DNA from: Hyaloperonospora brassicae
Taxonomy: Eukaryota > Oomycota > Peronosporomycetes > Peronosporales > Peronosporaceae
Length of the DNA stretch: 64,000 nucleotides
Direction of reading: 5' to 3'
Assembly: GCA_947650285.1 (NCBI GenBank)
Contig: CANTFL010000748.1
Location: forward strand, 62,001-126,000
In this document: positions 54,111-64,000 of the stretch, piece by piece
Position numbering within the stretch: the first letter of the stretch is position 1
Layout of the letters: each line of letters starts with the position of its first letter
The notes under the pieces: generated by a model
Database searches by the model: none
Told to the model about the DNA's origin: nothing
What the model saw: the letters and a program-made list of their open reading frames with translations, nothing else
Translations under genes and position numbers: made by a program

Positions 54111-56394
54111 GACTGTCAATAATTTTACATACTTACGGCGCTCGTATATTCTTCGTCGCTCAGTGGGTCAATTAACAAACGCAATGGCGCTGCATCCTAT
54201 AATTGGACTATGTAACGAAATACCTCACACCTCCTTGCCTGTTAAATAGTCTCATACGTAAGAATGAAAGCATCAGACCGTTTAAATTACCCTTTAGCCG
54301 CACCTCAGTATCCCAGACGCCATTATATACTACGGGAAGGGCTCCCGTATTTGTGCAGTATTATTTCTCTTTCTGTAGCACCATCTAGCAAAGATATTGC
54401 CTCGCCTGCTCCAATTCAATGTCTTGTAGTAAGTGCCAAACAGTCTAAACATTATCCAATGAGTAGGTAAATAATGACTAATTTTATAACTCCCTTAAGA
54501 GTGACCTTTTTTTGATACTTGACTTCACTTGTTTGTCCTAGTCTTTGTCGGAATCGAAAACGTGTCGGAATCTGCATGGTATGGGTTTGTAGTCATCTAA
54601 ATGCCGCAGAGAATGTTCCACAATGACGCATTGTTTTACCTTTTATCCATTGCGCGTCACTGCTGAGGTCAGAGTGTAGCAAGCCACGACTGCAACGGAA
54701 CCAAGTGTGCCTTAAGTTTACGTATACAAGACCATTATTTACCATCTCGTTGGATTAGATTTATCATTAGTTTGTTCACTATCTCTAGTAATGCCGACGT
54801 AACGTTTCGATCCGATATAAAATAACGGTACGAGCGGTAAGATGAGTTAACAGTGCCAGTAGGGTCAGATGTTTTATAGTGGTGAATACGGTAAGAGTGG
54901 TCTCATATCCAGTAGTATCATCAGGCTATAAGATAGCAATTTGGTTTTTCGAACTAAGGAACCATCTATAAATTTGCTTTTCTTTTGCCATCATGCAAGA
55001 CACACACAACCATCCAACTCAGACCGCCTTATTTCGACTATTGTTCTGTAACAAGGACCGCCAGGTATATCTTCATTACAATGCAGAAAAATACGTCCAG
55101 GTCGTCATTATCAGTCCTGATCAGTAAAACATAGAAGCCTCCAAAATGCGAACAGACACGTTTTTTTCGTAGTAGTTTCGGACGCATATACGGGCTTGAA
55201 GCGATGAACAGCTATTTTGTGCCACACCGCTACGTCCTGGTGTAGTTACGGGGCCATACCGTTGGGTTATGAGAATTTCAAGTTTAGGCAGCATGCCGAG
55301 TTGCGGCGAAACAGGTCCGTTTCTGCCATGCTGGTAGACCCGACAAAGGCTCGGGTATGTTGGTTATAGTTGCTTAGTCACTGGAAGAGTGCTCGGGATC
55401 CTCATTACTTAATGTCGACGTATTCAGGAATATACAAATCACTAAGCTTTGAATATACCGCGAAGCTGCAGCAGTGGCTTTGCCCACATTTTCAAGATGG
55501 CATAGTGGCCGGAGATATGTGGAGGACGGTTTAGATAATCACAAGCACAATGTGTAGAGCACACTAATACAACGATTGTGAAGATGCCTTGTTCCGGGGC
55601 ATGCAGACCACGCCACCTGAAATGGTGTATCGCTTTTGGGCGATGATTAACTTTACCAGCTCTTTGCTATGGCAATTCGTGAGCCTAAGGCGTCACCTCA
55701 GTCTTTTACAGAGCTCAATTTAGCCTGACTCGAAACATTACAATGGCTCCCCGTGGACCGTCACAACCTCTTGAGATCAATAACGGATATCAGCCGGAAT
55801 GCGCGCTGCTTTCTACTACGTTAGCATATATACGACGTCTTGTACTTGCCCTCGGGTAATAGACAGTCCTAAATTTCTTTCGGATCAGCACTGTGCAATA
55901 GCTATGTGCTAAGGATATTTTGAGCGACATGGCATGAATCGAGAGGTGTGAATAGAAGTGTAATAATGGCTGCAGCGATTTAAAATTGTAGATACGTTTA
56001 GATACGTTACCAGCATGGTCGGGGATCCGACGCGGAGGTACAAGGACCATGTGCAATATGAGACCAGTATAGCCCGACAATACGGATTGTCGTTATCTAT
56101 AATCTCTATCCCAGCACAACCTCCGAAATTACACGAGGATCTGGCGCACCTAACTAGACTCGGGACATCTTATACAACCTTCAGCCATGATGCTTAAATA
56201 TGCATTGCTAGATATCTCCATGAGATCATCATGTAGTACAACATTGGCAAATTATGCTGTACAAAGAAATAGTGTAACTGTCCCAGAGTATGTTTAGAGC
56301 TACCGCGTCGTCTCTTTGGTACCATCTTCATCTTTTTGACTGACCGTGACCCCGAGGTTCATGGTGTCAAACTCTTTACAGGTGATCTATAATG
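54111..56394. other. No supported gene
   Basis: AT-rich sequence. Short open frames only, none with a recognisable motif. Confidence 0.5.
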
Positions 56395-56830
56395 CGGTGA
56401 GCCTGTTACGTACTATCATTACTTGTGAAAGCATGATAATATAGAAAATTGGGTCTAAGATTATCAGCACAATATCACTCAGCTCGTTGGTATTGTTGCT
56501 GTGACCTTAGGGTCTAATCATTGGTTTATATACAATTATATCCACCCACCAATCGCTGCTAGACGCGCGCAATGGGTGGTGAGTAGACGTCACTATACGT
56601 GCTTTGGTATTAGTATAGTTAAGCTAGGGCTACTTAGCCAAGACGCATTTAGGAATTAAATATATTCATACAGATTTTCTTTTCGTTCACTACATTTAGC
56701 TGTCTAGTAATAATGATTCCTTTTAGCGCTTCCATTGTACGCTAGTTCATTAGGGCACTAGTTCTCACCGCAGCCATTGAAAGCATGCAGCGCACTGTCG
56801 TCAGTGTGTAGACTCCAGTGTTCTCTTAAA
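56395..56830 (+). repeat. Degraded LTR related to the gypsy C family
   Basis: The blocks CCTGTTACG, CAATATCAC, AGGGTCTAATCATTGG, CCACCAATCGCTGC, GACGCGCGCAATG and GGTGAGTAGACGTCAC appear in the order of the gypsy C LTR. The last 100 bp no longer align. Confidence 0.6.
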
Positions 56831-56832
56831 AT

Positions 56833-56850
56833 TGGTAGCACTTCGTAGTC
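56833..56850 (+). promoter_or_regulatory. Primer-binding site of gypsy D
   Basis: TGGTAGCACTTCGTAGTC matches the sites of gypsy A and B with one or two changes, in the right place before a gag remnant. Confidence 0.55.
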
Positions 56851-57129
56851 GTTCTAAGAAACGCAACTTTCTCGCCCAAAACGAATGTGTTGGACGATAA
56901 TAGGAGATAGCTTTCACGCCACGCGTAAAAGCTACTCTAATCTGAGTGATCTCGAATAAAACGCGGTCGAACGGATGAGTGTAAGTGTGGGTGAGAATGC
57001 TGTTTGTGTACGCTGTTGGGACAGACAGGGACCAGCAGCATTCCTCCGTCGCCAAATTCATACAACATGAACTTGACGAGGCGCGGAAAAGGTAACATCG
57101 TCTCACCAGCACGATTCGTGACAGGCAGA

Positions 57130-58010
57130 GCTGTTAAAAGAACAATTTGCTCAACAGTTTGAGCTATGAATTCAACAGCAGGATCAGTCTACTGTTCCCG
57201 GACTGACGCATGTACGTCGACTTGAAACATGTAATTTTGATCTGTTTGAGAAAAGAAAAGTCGAGGAAGACTCCCTGTTTATATGATTAGTCAAACGAGA
57301 CGTAGACATAAAGGCTCGTCGTATTGACGAAAAGTTATGGTAGCTTACGTTTGCCTAATTCCACTTGGCAGATCATATCATAACTTGGGCCTTAGCGCTC
57401 AAGACGCACGACCCAGATGCGTTTGGTTTGTTACAAGTATTTGATACCCGGCTCGGGTAAACGATTCAGCCGAAACGGGTTGGTGTTAGGTCTCGATCGG
57501 AGCCCCAGCCAAGGAAAGTGTGATGTGCACGCTTAATACCAACATGTACGACTCCTCGCGAGTTGTAAAACATCCAAATTGGTTTATAAACACACGTCGA
57601 TGACTGGGTTCATGCAGGGTATCGCAGTCGGTCCCATCAGGAACCACCTGTTTCGCCTCGAACTGTATAAGATGAATCAAGCGATCTTAGCTGCAAAGCA
57701 AAAAGTCTTTGGTGTGAGCCAGACTCTAACTAGTTTAAAATGTTGTCGTTCACCTAGTGACAAGATTTCGGGGCCCGGAAACCTATGTACATCTCTTACA
57801 TCGAGAGCTAGAATCCCTTCCCTTTGATCAAGAAGCGTTCGCAGAGGTGCAATCGCGTTTAGAAGTTAGGTCACTACGTCTACGAGTGTAGAGCCCCACG
57901 CGCAGTGGCTCGCGACACTGAGCGGAATGATCGACCGTCTACCAAAAAGGGCAGCGGGGACCTAGGTCCGAAGATATTACGAAGTCGCAGCAGCGAGGCG
58001 GGCCGTCAAA
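57130..58010 (+). pseudogene. gypsy D Gag remnant
   Basis: Pieces such as DLFEKRKVEEDSLF, HIITWALALKTHDPDAF and FMQGIAVGPIRNHLFRLELYKMNQAI match the order of gypsy capsid domains (compare VFMEGLRTGVARTEVFRV in gypsy A). Stops are frequent. Confidence 0.55.
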
Positions 58011-58199
58011 ATAGATCGTGTTCATCAGGGGCGGAGCGACCTACTGATATAGCAATCTCACGAGAAATTGAAAATCTCTTGACAAAGTTTCATAGATACA
58101 TAATCATTGTGCGTTTCTGCACCTGGTGATGAGGAATCTTTCATCACCTTGAACTTGGAAGTGAAAAAGGATTTGTCACTTCGTGCCTTAGTCGACTAT

Positions 58200-58500
58200 G
58201 AGGCGTCACGAAAATCTGCCCGGCGCCGGTCGGTAGACGATCGTAGGCTCAAGCTCGTTGAATTAGGCATACCTCCAACATAGATGACGGTGCGTCTTTC
58301 CACAGGCGCATCAAAAACCGTTGAGAAACGTCGAGTCGGAATCCACTAAACGTTGGAAGACGAACGTGCGATGATGAAATCATCGTACTGGACCTGGATA
58401 ACAAGTTCGACGTCATCCTGAGTATACCTTGGCTCAGAAGGGACGAGCCAAGGGTGCGCTGGCAGCTTCGATCCGTTAAGATTCCTGCCACTTGCTAATC
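58200..58500 (+). pseudogene. gypsy D protease remnant
   Basis: A DDGASFHRR piece, where DSGAS is expected, is followed by VLDLDNKFDVILSIPWLRRDEPRVRW, the retropepsin C-terminal block of this group. Confidence 0.65.
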
Positions 58501-59329
58501 AGATGGATATCGTATAAACGTCTTGAAGCGTCCACAAGCGTGTGGATGACCTGATAATGAGTGTGATGGCCTCACTTGCGGTACGGTCGCTAGCATGACT
58601 GCACAAAACTTCAGTGTAGATGATCACTACACTGTGAGCAAGCTTCCGGCGTCTGTGTGTAAACAAAAGCAGCGCTAAAGGTCCATCACTCTAATAAGGA
58701 GGGTGAACCAGGAAATAGATGAATGCTTAGCGTTCAGCATCCAAGGAAGAATAAATCGGTTGTCCAGGAGCGGCAACTAGGTTATCTTAGGGCGACTAAA
58801 GAGTCTACCGCAGAGGATCTGGTTCCGGTAGTGCGACCACAACCATAAGCTGATCAGGAAATAAGTCCTCACGTACTTATAAAAAAATTCCTCAAGCATC
58901 ATTTTCTAAGGAATCAATCCATCAGCATCCTATTTTAATAAGTTCCCAGGAAGAAGCCGAGACATTAAATGTATTGGTTAGTGATAGATCAATCGTTGGC
59001 ACTTACACGCTTGATATGATTGAACCTCCGAAGTTGAATTCATGTTGCAAACGTTAGTATCGTAACGTATCTTACAAGATCTGCGTAGTGGAAAGGTCAA
59101 GCAGATCTGCGTACTTGTCACAGAGGATGAGTATGAAACCAATATTGGGTCGGCAATAGTTCTTTGCTGAGAATGAAAGGGTTCTCAGCAGCTCATTGAT
59201 GAACGAAAGTGTCCTCGATGAGAGTACTCGGATTAAGATATATCAATCCTGGAAGTTGCTTCAGGAAATTTCGTTGTAGAAGAATTGATCGAATTCAAAG
59301 ATGTATTCTATGAAACCGCACCATACGAT

Positions 59330-59800
59330 TTTCTAAGGAAAAGTCATCCGACATGAAATCGAGCTCAAAACGGTTTGATGTACTGTGTCATGAAGCAGAG
59401 ACCATTTCCTCGAAACAAGTATCAGCGATCGACAAGTTCGATGCCGATCGCTTCGCAGCGGGCCATGTGAGGGAATCAACATTCTCGCATCTCTCCGACC
59501 TTCTGTGTGCGTAAAATCATATAATGGTCGTGGATAGTGCACGCATTCAACAATTTGAAAGTTGCACCGGTGCCGCCTCAACCGCCGATACCGAGAAAGG
59601 ACTCTATCATTGGTATGTCAAAAAGTACCATATTTTCGTCCCGGATACGACGAATTTTTTCTATCAGATCCTCATGCATGAACGGGACATCCCGTAGACA
59701 ATAGTATACAACCCATTGGTATGCTCTGGCAGGAGGTAGTGGTTTTACAGGGGATAAACAATGCGAATAGTGAGGGTATTATGTGCGCTGTATTTATATG
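59330..59800 (+). pseudogene. gypsy D reverse transcriptase remnant (N-terminal part)
   Basis: It reads RHEIELKTV, CTVMKQRPFPRNK, SPTFCVRK, VHAFNNLKVAPVPPQPPIPRKDS and NFFYQILMHERDIP, matching the start of gypsy RT up to the YQLLMRESDIP block. Several stops interrupt it. It keeps HEIEL where gypsy A and B have TAA, which supports reading that TAA as a lesion. Confidence 0.65.
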
Positions 59801-61176
59801 GAACATTAGTATGCGTTTAGATGTGAGCCACTCACTCCCTTCATTCTGTAAATGCCCAGCTTGTTCCGTAACATTAAAGATAGGAAGAACGCTTCGAACC
59901 TAGGACCAAAAACACAAAACAATCGCTTCATGTAACGTAGATACAGTAGATACAGTGTGAAAGAGCTCCAAAGCTCGCAAAAAATCGTCAATTTTCCGAT
60001 AGTCAGACATTTTGGATGCGAAGAATTGCGAAATTGATACACAAACTACATCATATTATATTCGAATAGAAGTGACTCTGTCAAGTCACGTCTATTTGCG
60101 ACTGAGATCATTTACTGCATTACCGACTGCTATCTTCCTATTACGTTCTGCGTCGATCACATTGGCCGATTTGATGATTGCCTTCTGGTAAACTTTGTTT
60201 TGTCCAGCATCCGCTGAAGCTAAGTGCAAATGCGGAAGGGCGATATATGGTAGAAATTTGACCTCACATCGAGATCATCGAAGGAGATCGTGTCTGATTG
60301 CTACTATGGTAGTTGTTTTTTCTTCCTTACCCGCAAGCTGTCATTTATCTCCCACAATGTGGTGCTTGTATAACCTTCTGCACAAAAGATACTGGCATCT
60401 AATACGTCTAGAGTAACGCATACTAAATCGAATCAAACGCGTGCGACCTGGCGCACTCAATTCCTGCATTACTATGATACAAATTGGATTACCCATCTGC
60501 AGATGTTGTTAATTGTATGCCTACTTGCAAAAAGTAGCTGAATAGAACTGATGCACTACTAGCTGATCCCAGCAGGCATTCCTCACCACCTGCAAATCTG
60601 CCGCCGACCTACTCGCAATCATCTTATTCATCGTCTATATTAAACATGTACACTAGCAATAATGTAAGCAAATTTGATCGTTACGGTCATTATAAATGCA
60701 CTTTAGGATCAGTTCGTGTAGTGAAAAGGGAATGGTAAGTAAATCTAAGTATCCCCGGTCGAAGCTTACAGTTCTGTGCAATCAATGGCGATGTCTCTAT
60801 ACCAGGAGACGCGCCTCCGACTCCAACTAGAACCATAGAGTCCTTGGACCGCCGGGAACTCTTATGGAGGCCTCGACGACGTCGTCTTTCCAACATGCAC
60901 ACTACTATTCACAAAATGATTTGGCTGTCTTTGTACGACTAGAGAGAGAGGCTGAGTTTAAAAAGCGACCTTAAATGGCCAATTATGGCTTCCACTTTGC
61001 CATAAAACGCAAAACATTACGTTCGTTCGCCAGCATAAGCTGTACACCGACCAGTGTGTATTCGAAGCTAGAGAAAGCCAATTTGTGGGTGCATCGTCGA
61101 AAAACACGGCGTATATCTTGATATAGAGGTATCAAGGCGAGGAACGAATGACCAATGCTAGAAGTTGATCGTCTTG
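59801..61176. other. No supported gene
   Basis: No domain is recognisable on either strand; ends at the gypsy C insertion point (flank GTCTG at 61177-61181). Confidence 0.5.
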
Positions 61177-61181
61177 GTCTG

Positions 61182-61569
61182 TGTAACGGGGCACACCCTT
61201 GCGTAACTTAACGCAAGGGATTTGGGTGCCCCGACGGACGTACACGTGGCGAGCGAGGAAGCGTAGGTAGGGTAAAAGTAGAACTGTTATATTAATAAAT
61301 TAAGTCTTTAAACTACTGTCTCTTCGTTTGACTTAATTCAATTATGCTAATATAACTGCATGTATGGTGACGTCTCGTCACCACTCATTGCGCGCGTCTT
61401 GCGGCGATTGGTGGGTTGATATCATCACGATATCAACCAATGAACAGACCCTTTGGTCGACCCTTCAATATCACCACTTTGGTGATATTGTTTAAAGAAT
61501 ATCCATCTTATATTCTTTATTGTCACTTTCCTTAAGTGACAATATCATGTAACGGGCTGCCCCGTTACA
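61182..61569 (-). repeat. gypsy C 3' LTR (388 bp)
   Basis: It runs TGTAACGGGGC...GCCCCGTTACA. It contains six perfect inverted repeats of 8-11 bp, including CCTTGCGT/ACGCAAGG, GTTGATATC/GATATCAAC, CAATATCACC/GGTGATATTG, AAAGAATAT/ATATTCTTT and TATTGTCACTT/AAGTGACAATA. Related copies lie at 2344-2733 and 56395-56830. Confidence 0.9.
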
Positions 61570-61584
61570 TCACCCCCCCTTAAC
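61570..61584 (-). promoter_or_regulatory. Polypurine tract of gypsy C
   Basis: The minus strand reads AAGGGGGGGTGA directly before the 3' LTR. Confidence 0.8.
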
Positions 61585-61699
61585 TGATAGTCACCGTGTG
61601 ACTATCGAAATATGGAGGCCACCCGTTGGCCACCATTGGGACAGGGAGCACTTGTTTGGTCCGTTCCACTCACTTTCCGCTTGACCTCGCATAGTTAAC

Positions 61700-63303
61700 A
61701 TGTCTATGCGAGGTGACTCAAGACCCACACAGCCTGGTGCTGTGCAAGCCTCTGCGGCAGACGCTTCGTCGTCTGCCGCCCCTTCCTCGCCTGCACAACA
61801 GGTGCTGCAGGTGCACGCGGTATCACGCCGCGTGCGCACGATGACCCCGATGTGGAGGTCATCTACTCTGGCGAGTCAGACGTGTCTGACTCGGGCAATG
61901 CTCCAGAGGCGTCTCGCTCACCGGCGACGCCTCAGTATTCGCCAAGGCCACTGCCGAACGAACGGACTCGTGATTCGCATCACAGTCTGTTCGGCAGTGA
62001 TGACGATGATCAGGGTGGTGAGTTCTATTCTTCACCACCGCCGGCTCGTGCGTCTTCGCACGAGCGTGATGACGATGGCGCGAGCCGTCGTCAATCTGGG
62101 AGCCGTGGTACCGACAAGGGTACCACTGTGAAGCGTGATGAGTTGAAGCCGTGGCGTTTGCCCGAACAACTCATCAATAGCCTGTCTCACGAGACAGGCC
62201 AACACCATCGAATACCCTTATTCGATGCGACTGAGCTTCACGGCTTGGATCCCAGCGCGAAGAACTTTCGCGCTGAAGAAGACTTTTATCTCGATGTCTT
62301 CCTTAGACATCGATGGTACAATAGCAACCAAAAGCGTGACAAAACATCGCTTATGGCTGCGTGGAACGCGTTCGTCCAAAACGTAAAGAATTTTGGACGA
62401 GAAGGGTGGCTCAAGAAACTTGAGGCAACACGCCTCAGGTTCGAACGGCGAACGCCAACCGGTGCTAGGTACCAATTGCATTGTTTATCGAGTGAGGCAG
62501 GCATTCCTTGCCTCACATGGGGAGACCCTTGTGCGAGTTGTGTTGACAACTCGCAGCGTGCACATAGGGATGTGTACTCCCTAAATTCGCCCTGGGGAAG
62601 GGCACATCTCTCGGACGAGATGCGTGACGCGATTGCAAACTTGCAATCCGTCTACAAGCGCCTAGGGCGCGTGTTTACCGATGGGCCACAGGACTCATCG
62701 GATGGGTCTCGTCATACTGGTGGACGAGACCTTCAACATCCATTAATAGCTGAGAGCGGGGCTCCCAGCTGTTCCAAGAGGGTGGATACCCCCGCCACTG
62801 GGCGAGGTAGCTCATCCTTGATCCTGAATCGTCACGGTGATTCAAGATACGCTCCACTAGAAAGCGTTGATCACCGTGAGCATCCACCAAAGGATGTGGT
62901 GGAGGAGGAAAGACCTCCTCCAGAACCCCAGGCCCACCATCTCGACCCTTACGAGATGGATCGCGCAATCGATGAATTGCGCGATGACTTGAAGCACGAG
63001 CGCGACCGACGCTACGCTTTGACCGACATCGTGCGGAAGAACCGCAAGGGTCACGAGGCTGATCGGGCGAGGGATCGCGCCGATTATGCCACGGCGCAGC
63101 TTCAGGTCGAGCGGGATGTCCGCTCCCTTTTCGGCGAGCTGGCGACAGCTCGCGGAGAGATAACTCGGTTGAATACCGAGGTATCATATCTGCGCGACCA
63201 GACGGATCGTCTGGAGCGCGAACGCAAGAACTTGATGGATGTTCTTGAACGTGGGGGCTATCTTCATCGGAAGAAGAAGGCTCGTACTGACAGTACGACC
63301 TAA
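61700..63303 (+). CDS. Antisense coiled-coil ORF of gypsy C
   Basis: The main frame is open from 61717 to TAA 63303 (about 528 codons). An ATG at 61700 (or 61709) opens a Ser/Ala-rich frame one register over, so a single indel near 61800 would give a protein of about 535 residues. It has an acidic N-terminal part (DPDVEVIYSGESDVSDSG, resembling DVEVDYGSDND in gypsy B) and a central domain with EDFYLDVFLRHRWYN, REGWLKKLEATRLRFERR and a Cys cluster CLTWGDPCASC. A long charged coiled coil covers about 62950-63260 (AIDELRDDLKHERDRR through DQTDRLERERKNLMDVLE), with a basic tail. The last 629 bp are opposite pol. Function unknown; no known retroelement family is recognised. Confidence 0.6.
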
Positions 63304-63907
63304 GCCTCCCCACGTAAAACGTAGGATGCGTGCGCATCCTACGTGGCAATTCGAGTGTGTATGCATTGCCCTTGCGATGCAATACTCGAAATGGCCCAAT
63401 GTATTTCGGCAGTAGTTTACTACTGCCGACACTAGTGACTGCATGTCCAGGTAGGTTTACCGTTGACAGTAGTACTAGGTCATTAACCTTAAATGAAAGA
63501 ACATTTGCTCTTCCATTCTTGTCTGCGTTCCGTTTCTGACGGTCCACCGCATTTGCGATGGAGTCCTGAACGAAACGGACTACCGCTTCTCGAGTCAGCA
63601 GGAAGTTCTCTGCTGACTCTTTGTTTTGTCTAGCAGTGCGCTTCGTGCGCACTGCTAAGAGATTGCTCTCTTCTTCAGCGAGGTTGTCTTCTTCCTCGCT
63701 GGCATAATCGTTGGCGATGCTGAATATACCAGCATCGTCATCATCATCCGAATCAATAATAGCGTCTTCGCTATTATTGAGATGATCTTCTTCATCGATG
63801 TCGACTTGATCGACATCGGCATCATACGTGACGACGTTTGCGTCGACACGTGATGAGCAAGAGCCAAAACGGTTTTTGCTCGAGCGAGTCCCTCCCCCCT
63901 TATCCAA
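62675..63907 (-). CDS. gypsy C Pol, integrase C-terminus and chromodomain
   Basis: A 410-codon open frame. It begins in an unusual Asp-rich segment (SEDAIIDSDDDDDAG, EEEDNLAEEESN), then the integrase C-terminal part (KNGRANVLSFKVNDLVLLS, LLPKYIGPFRVLHRKGNAYTLELP, MRTHPTFYVGRL), a long Pro/Arg/Ser-rich linker, and a chromodomain (FLVERILNHRDDSGS, YLAQWRGYPPSWNSWEP; about 62860-62700). Upstream (63990-63900) the integrase continues in another register (HASTQHTPFYVNGLRHPRVP). A frameshift therefore lies at the G-run near 63893. Confidence 0.85.
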   Translation of the reverse strand: MDKGGGTRSSKNRFGSCSSRVDANVVTYDADVDQVDIDEEDHLNNSEDAIIDSDDDDDAGIFSIANDYASEEEDNLAEEESNLLAVRTKRTARQNKESAENFLLTREAVVRFVQDSIANAVDRQKRNADKNGRANVLSFKVNDLVLLSTVNLPGHAVTSVGSSKLLPKYIGPFRVLHRKGNAYTLELPRRMRTHPTFYVGRLRSYCQYEPSSSDEDSPHVQEHPSSSCVRAPDDPSGRADMIPRYSTELSLRELSPARRKGSGHPARPEAAPWHNRRDPSPDQPRDPCGSSARCRSKRSVGRARASSHRAIHRLRDPSRKGRDGGPGVLEEVFPPPPHPLVDAHGDQRFLVERILNHRDDSGSRMSYLAQWRGYPPSWNSWEPRSQLLMDVEGLVHQYDETHPMSPVAHR

Positions 63908-64000
63908 GAGTCACACCCTAGAAGGGTGGGCACACGTGGATGGCGTAGGCCATTCACGTAAAACGGTGTGTGCTGTGTTGAAGCATGCACCGAATTATTG

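Larger units (their letters stand above)
56395..59800 (+). mobile_element. Heavily decayed Ty3/gypsy element (gypsy D)
   Basis: An LTR-like stretch (56395-56830), a primer-binding site, and degraded gag, protease and RT follow in order on the plus strand. There is no recognisable RNase H, integrase or 3' LTR; the element fades out near 59800. Confidence 0.65.
61182..64000 (-). mobile_element. Ty3/gypsy retrotransposon with chromodomain (gypsy C), 3' part; continues past the right edge
   Basis: The minus strand carries the end of integrase, the chromodomain, a long non-pol region with an antisense ORF, a polypurine tract and the 3' LTR. Family C differs from A/B in LTR sequence and in the antisense protein, but has the same layout. 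The 5' part and 5' LTR lie outside the window. Confidence 0.9.

Overview
The window looks like a transposon-dense, gene-poor stretch of an oomycete genome of the Phytophthora/downy-mildew type. This is an inference. It rests on the chromodomain Ty3/gypsy elements, the Copia, LINE and tRNA-derived SINE remnants, and one secreted S33/TAP-like protease-family gene with a short 72-bp intron. I recognise no rRNA, tRNA, CRISPR or prokaryotic features. Only one conventional host-type gene is supported (22,821-24,614, minus); nearly everything else recognisable is mobile DNA at different stages of decay.

Layout. 1-1.7 kb: an unassigned open frame running off the left edge, then nothing firm. 1.7-8.3 kb: a decayed Copia element (minus) carrying three later insertions, namely a 272-bp SINE, a 390-bp solo LTR (target-site duplication AGCCG) and a 494-bp solo LTR (GTAGG). 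8.3-19 kb: a second Copia element (plus, 9,716-14,777) between two inverted, diverged repeat arms. 20.6-22.6 kb: a LINE fragment (plus). 22.8-24.6 kb: the S33-family gene. 26.5-35.3 kb: an RNase H-like retroelement gene (minus) split by gypsy A (26,925-34,735, plus; duplication AAGTG; LTRs 5 mismatches in 527 bp). 35.5-43.6 kb: gypsy B, same family, opposite strand (CTGGT), itself carrying a 310-bp SINE. 44.6-47.5 kb: a LINE (minus) closely matching the 21-kb one in inverted orientation. 47.5-56.4 kb: little that is recognisable. 56.4-59.8 kb: a heavily decayed gypsy (plus). 61.2 kb to the right edge: the 3' part of gypsy C (minus), a second gypsy family with a 388-bp LTR.

What stands out. 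(1) The gypsy elements are packed with short perfect inverted repeats: in gypsy C about 25 stems of 8-12 bp in 2.3 kb, through coding as well as LTR sequence, where about 0.5 would be expected by chance. (2) All three gypsy copies, from two families, carry a long antisense ORF that starts just inside the 3' LTR and runs into the 3' end of pol. It encodes a coiled coil opposite the integrase-chromodomain linker, in the same codon register each time. (3) Gypsy A and B have a textbook -1 frameshift cassette at the gag-pol junction (GGGAAAC, 7-nt spacer, GC-rich hairpin). (4) A and B share several apparently inactivating lesions although they inserted independently, which implies trans-mobilisation of a dead master copy or unrecognised recoding. 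(5) The S33-family gene has an intact frame but appears to lack its nucleophile serine, catalytic histidine and oxyanion-hole glycines.

All family assignments come from reading translated motifs by eye; no database search was possible.
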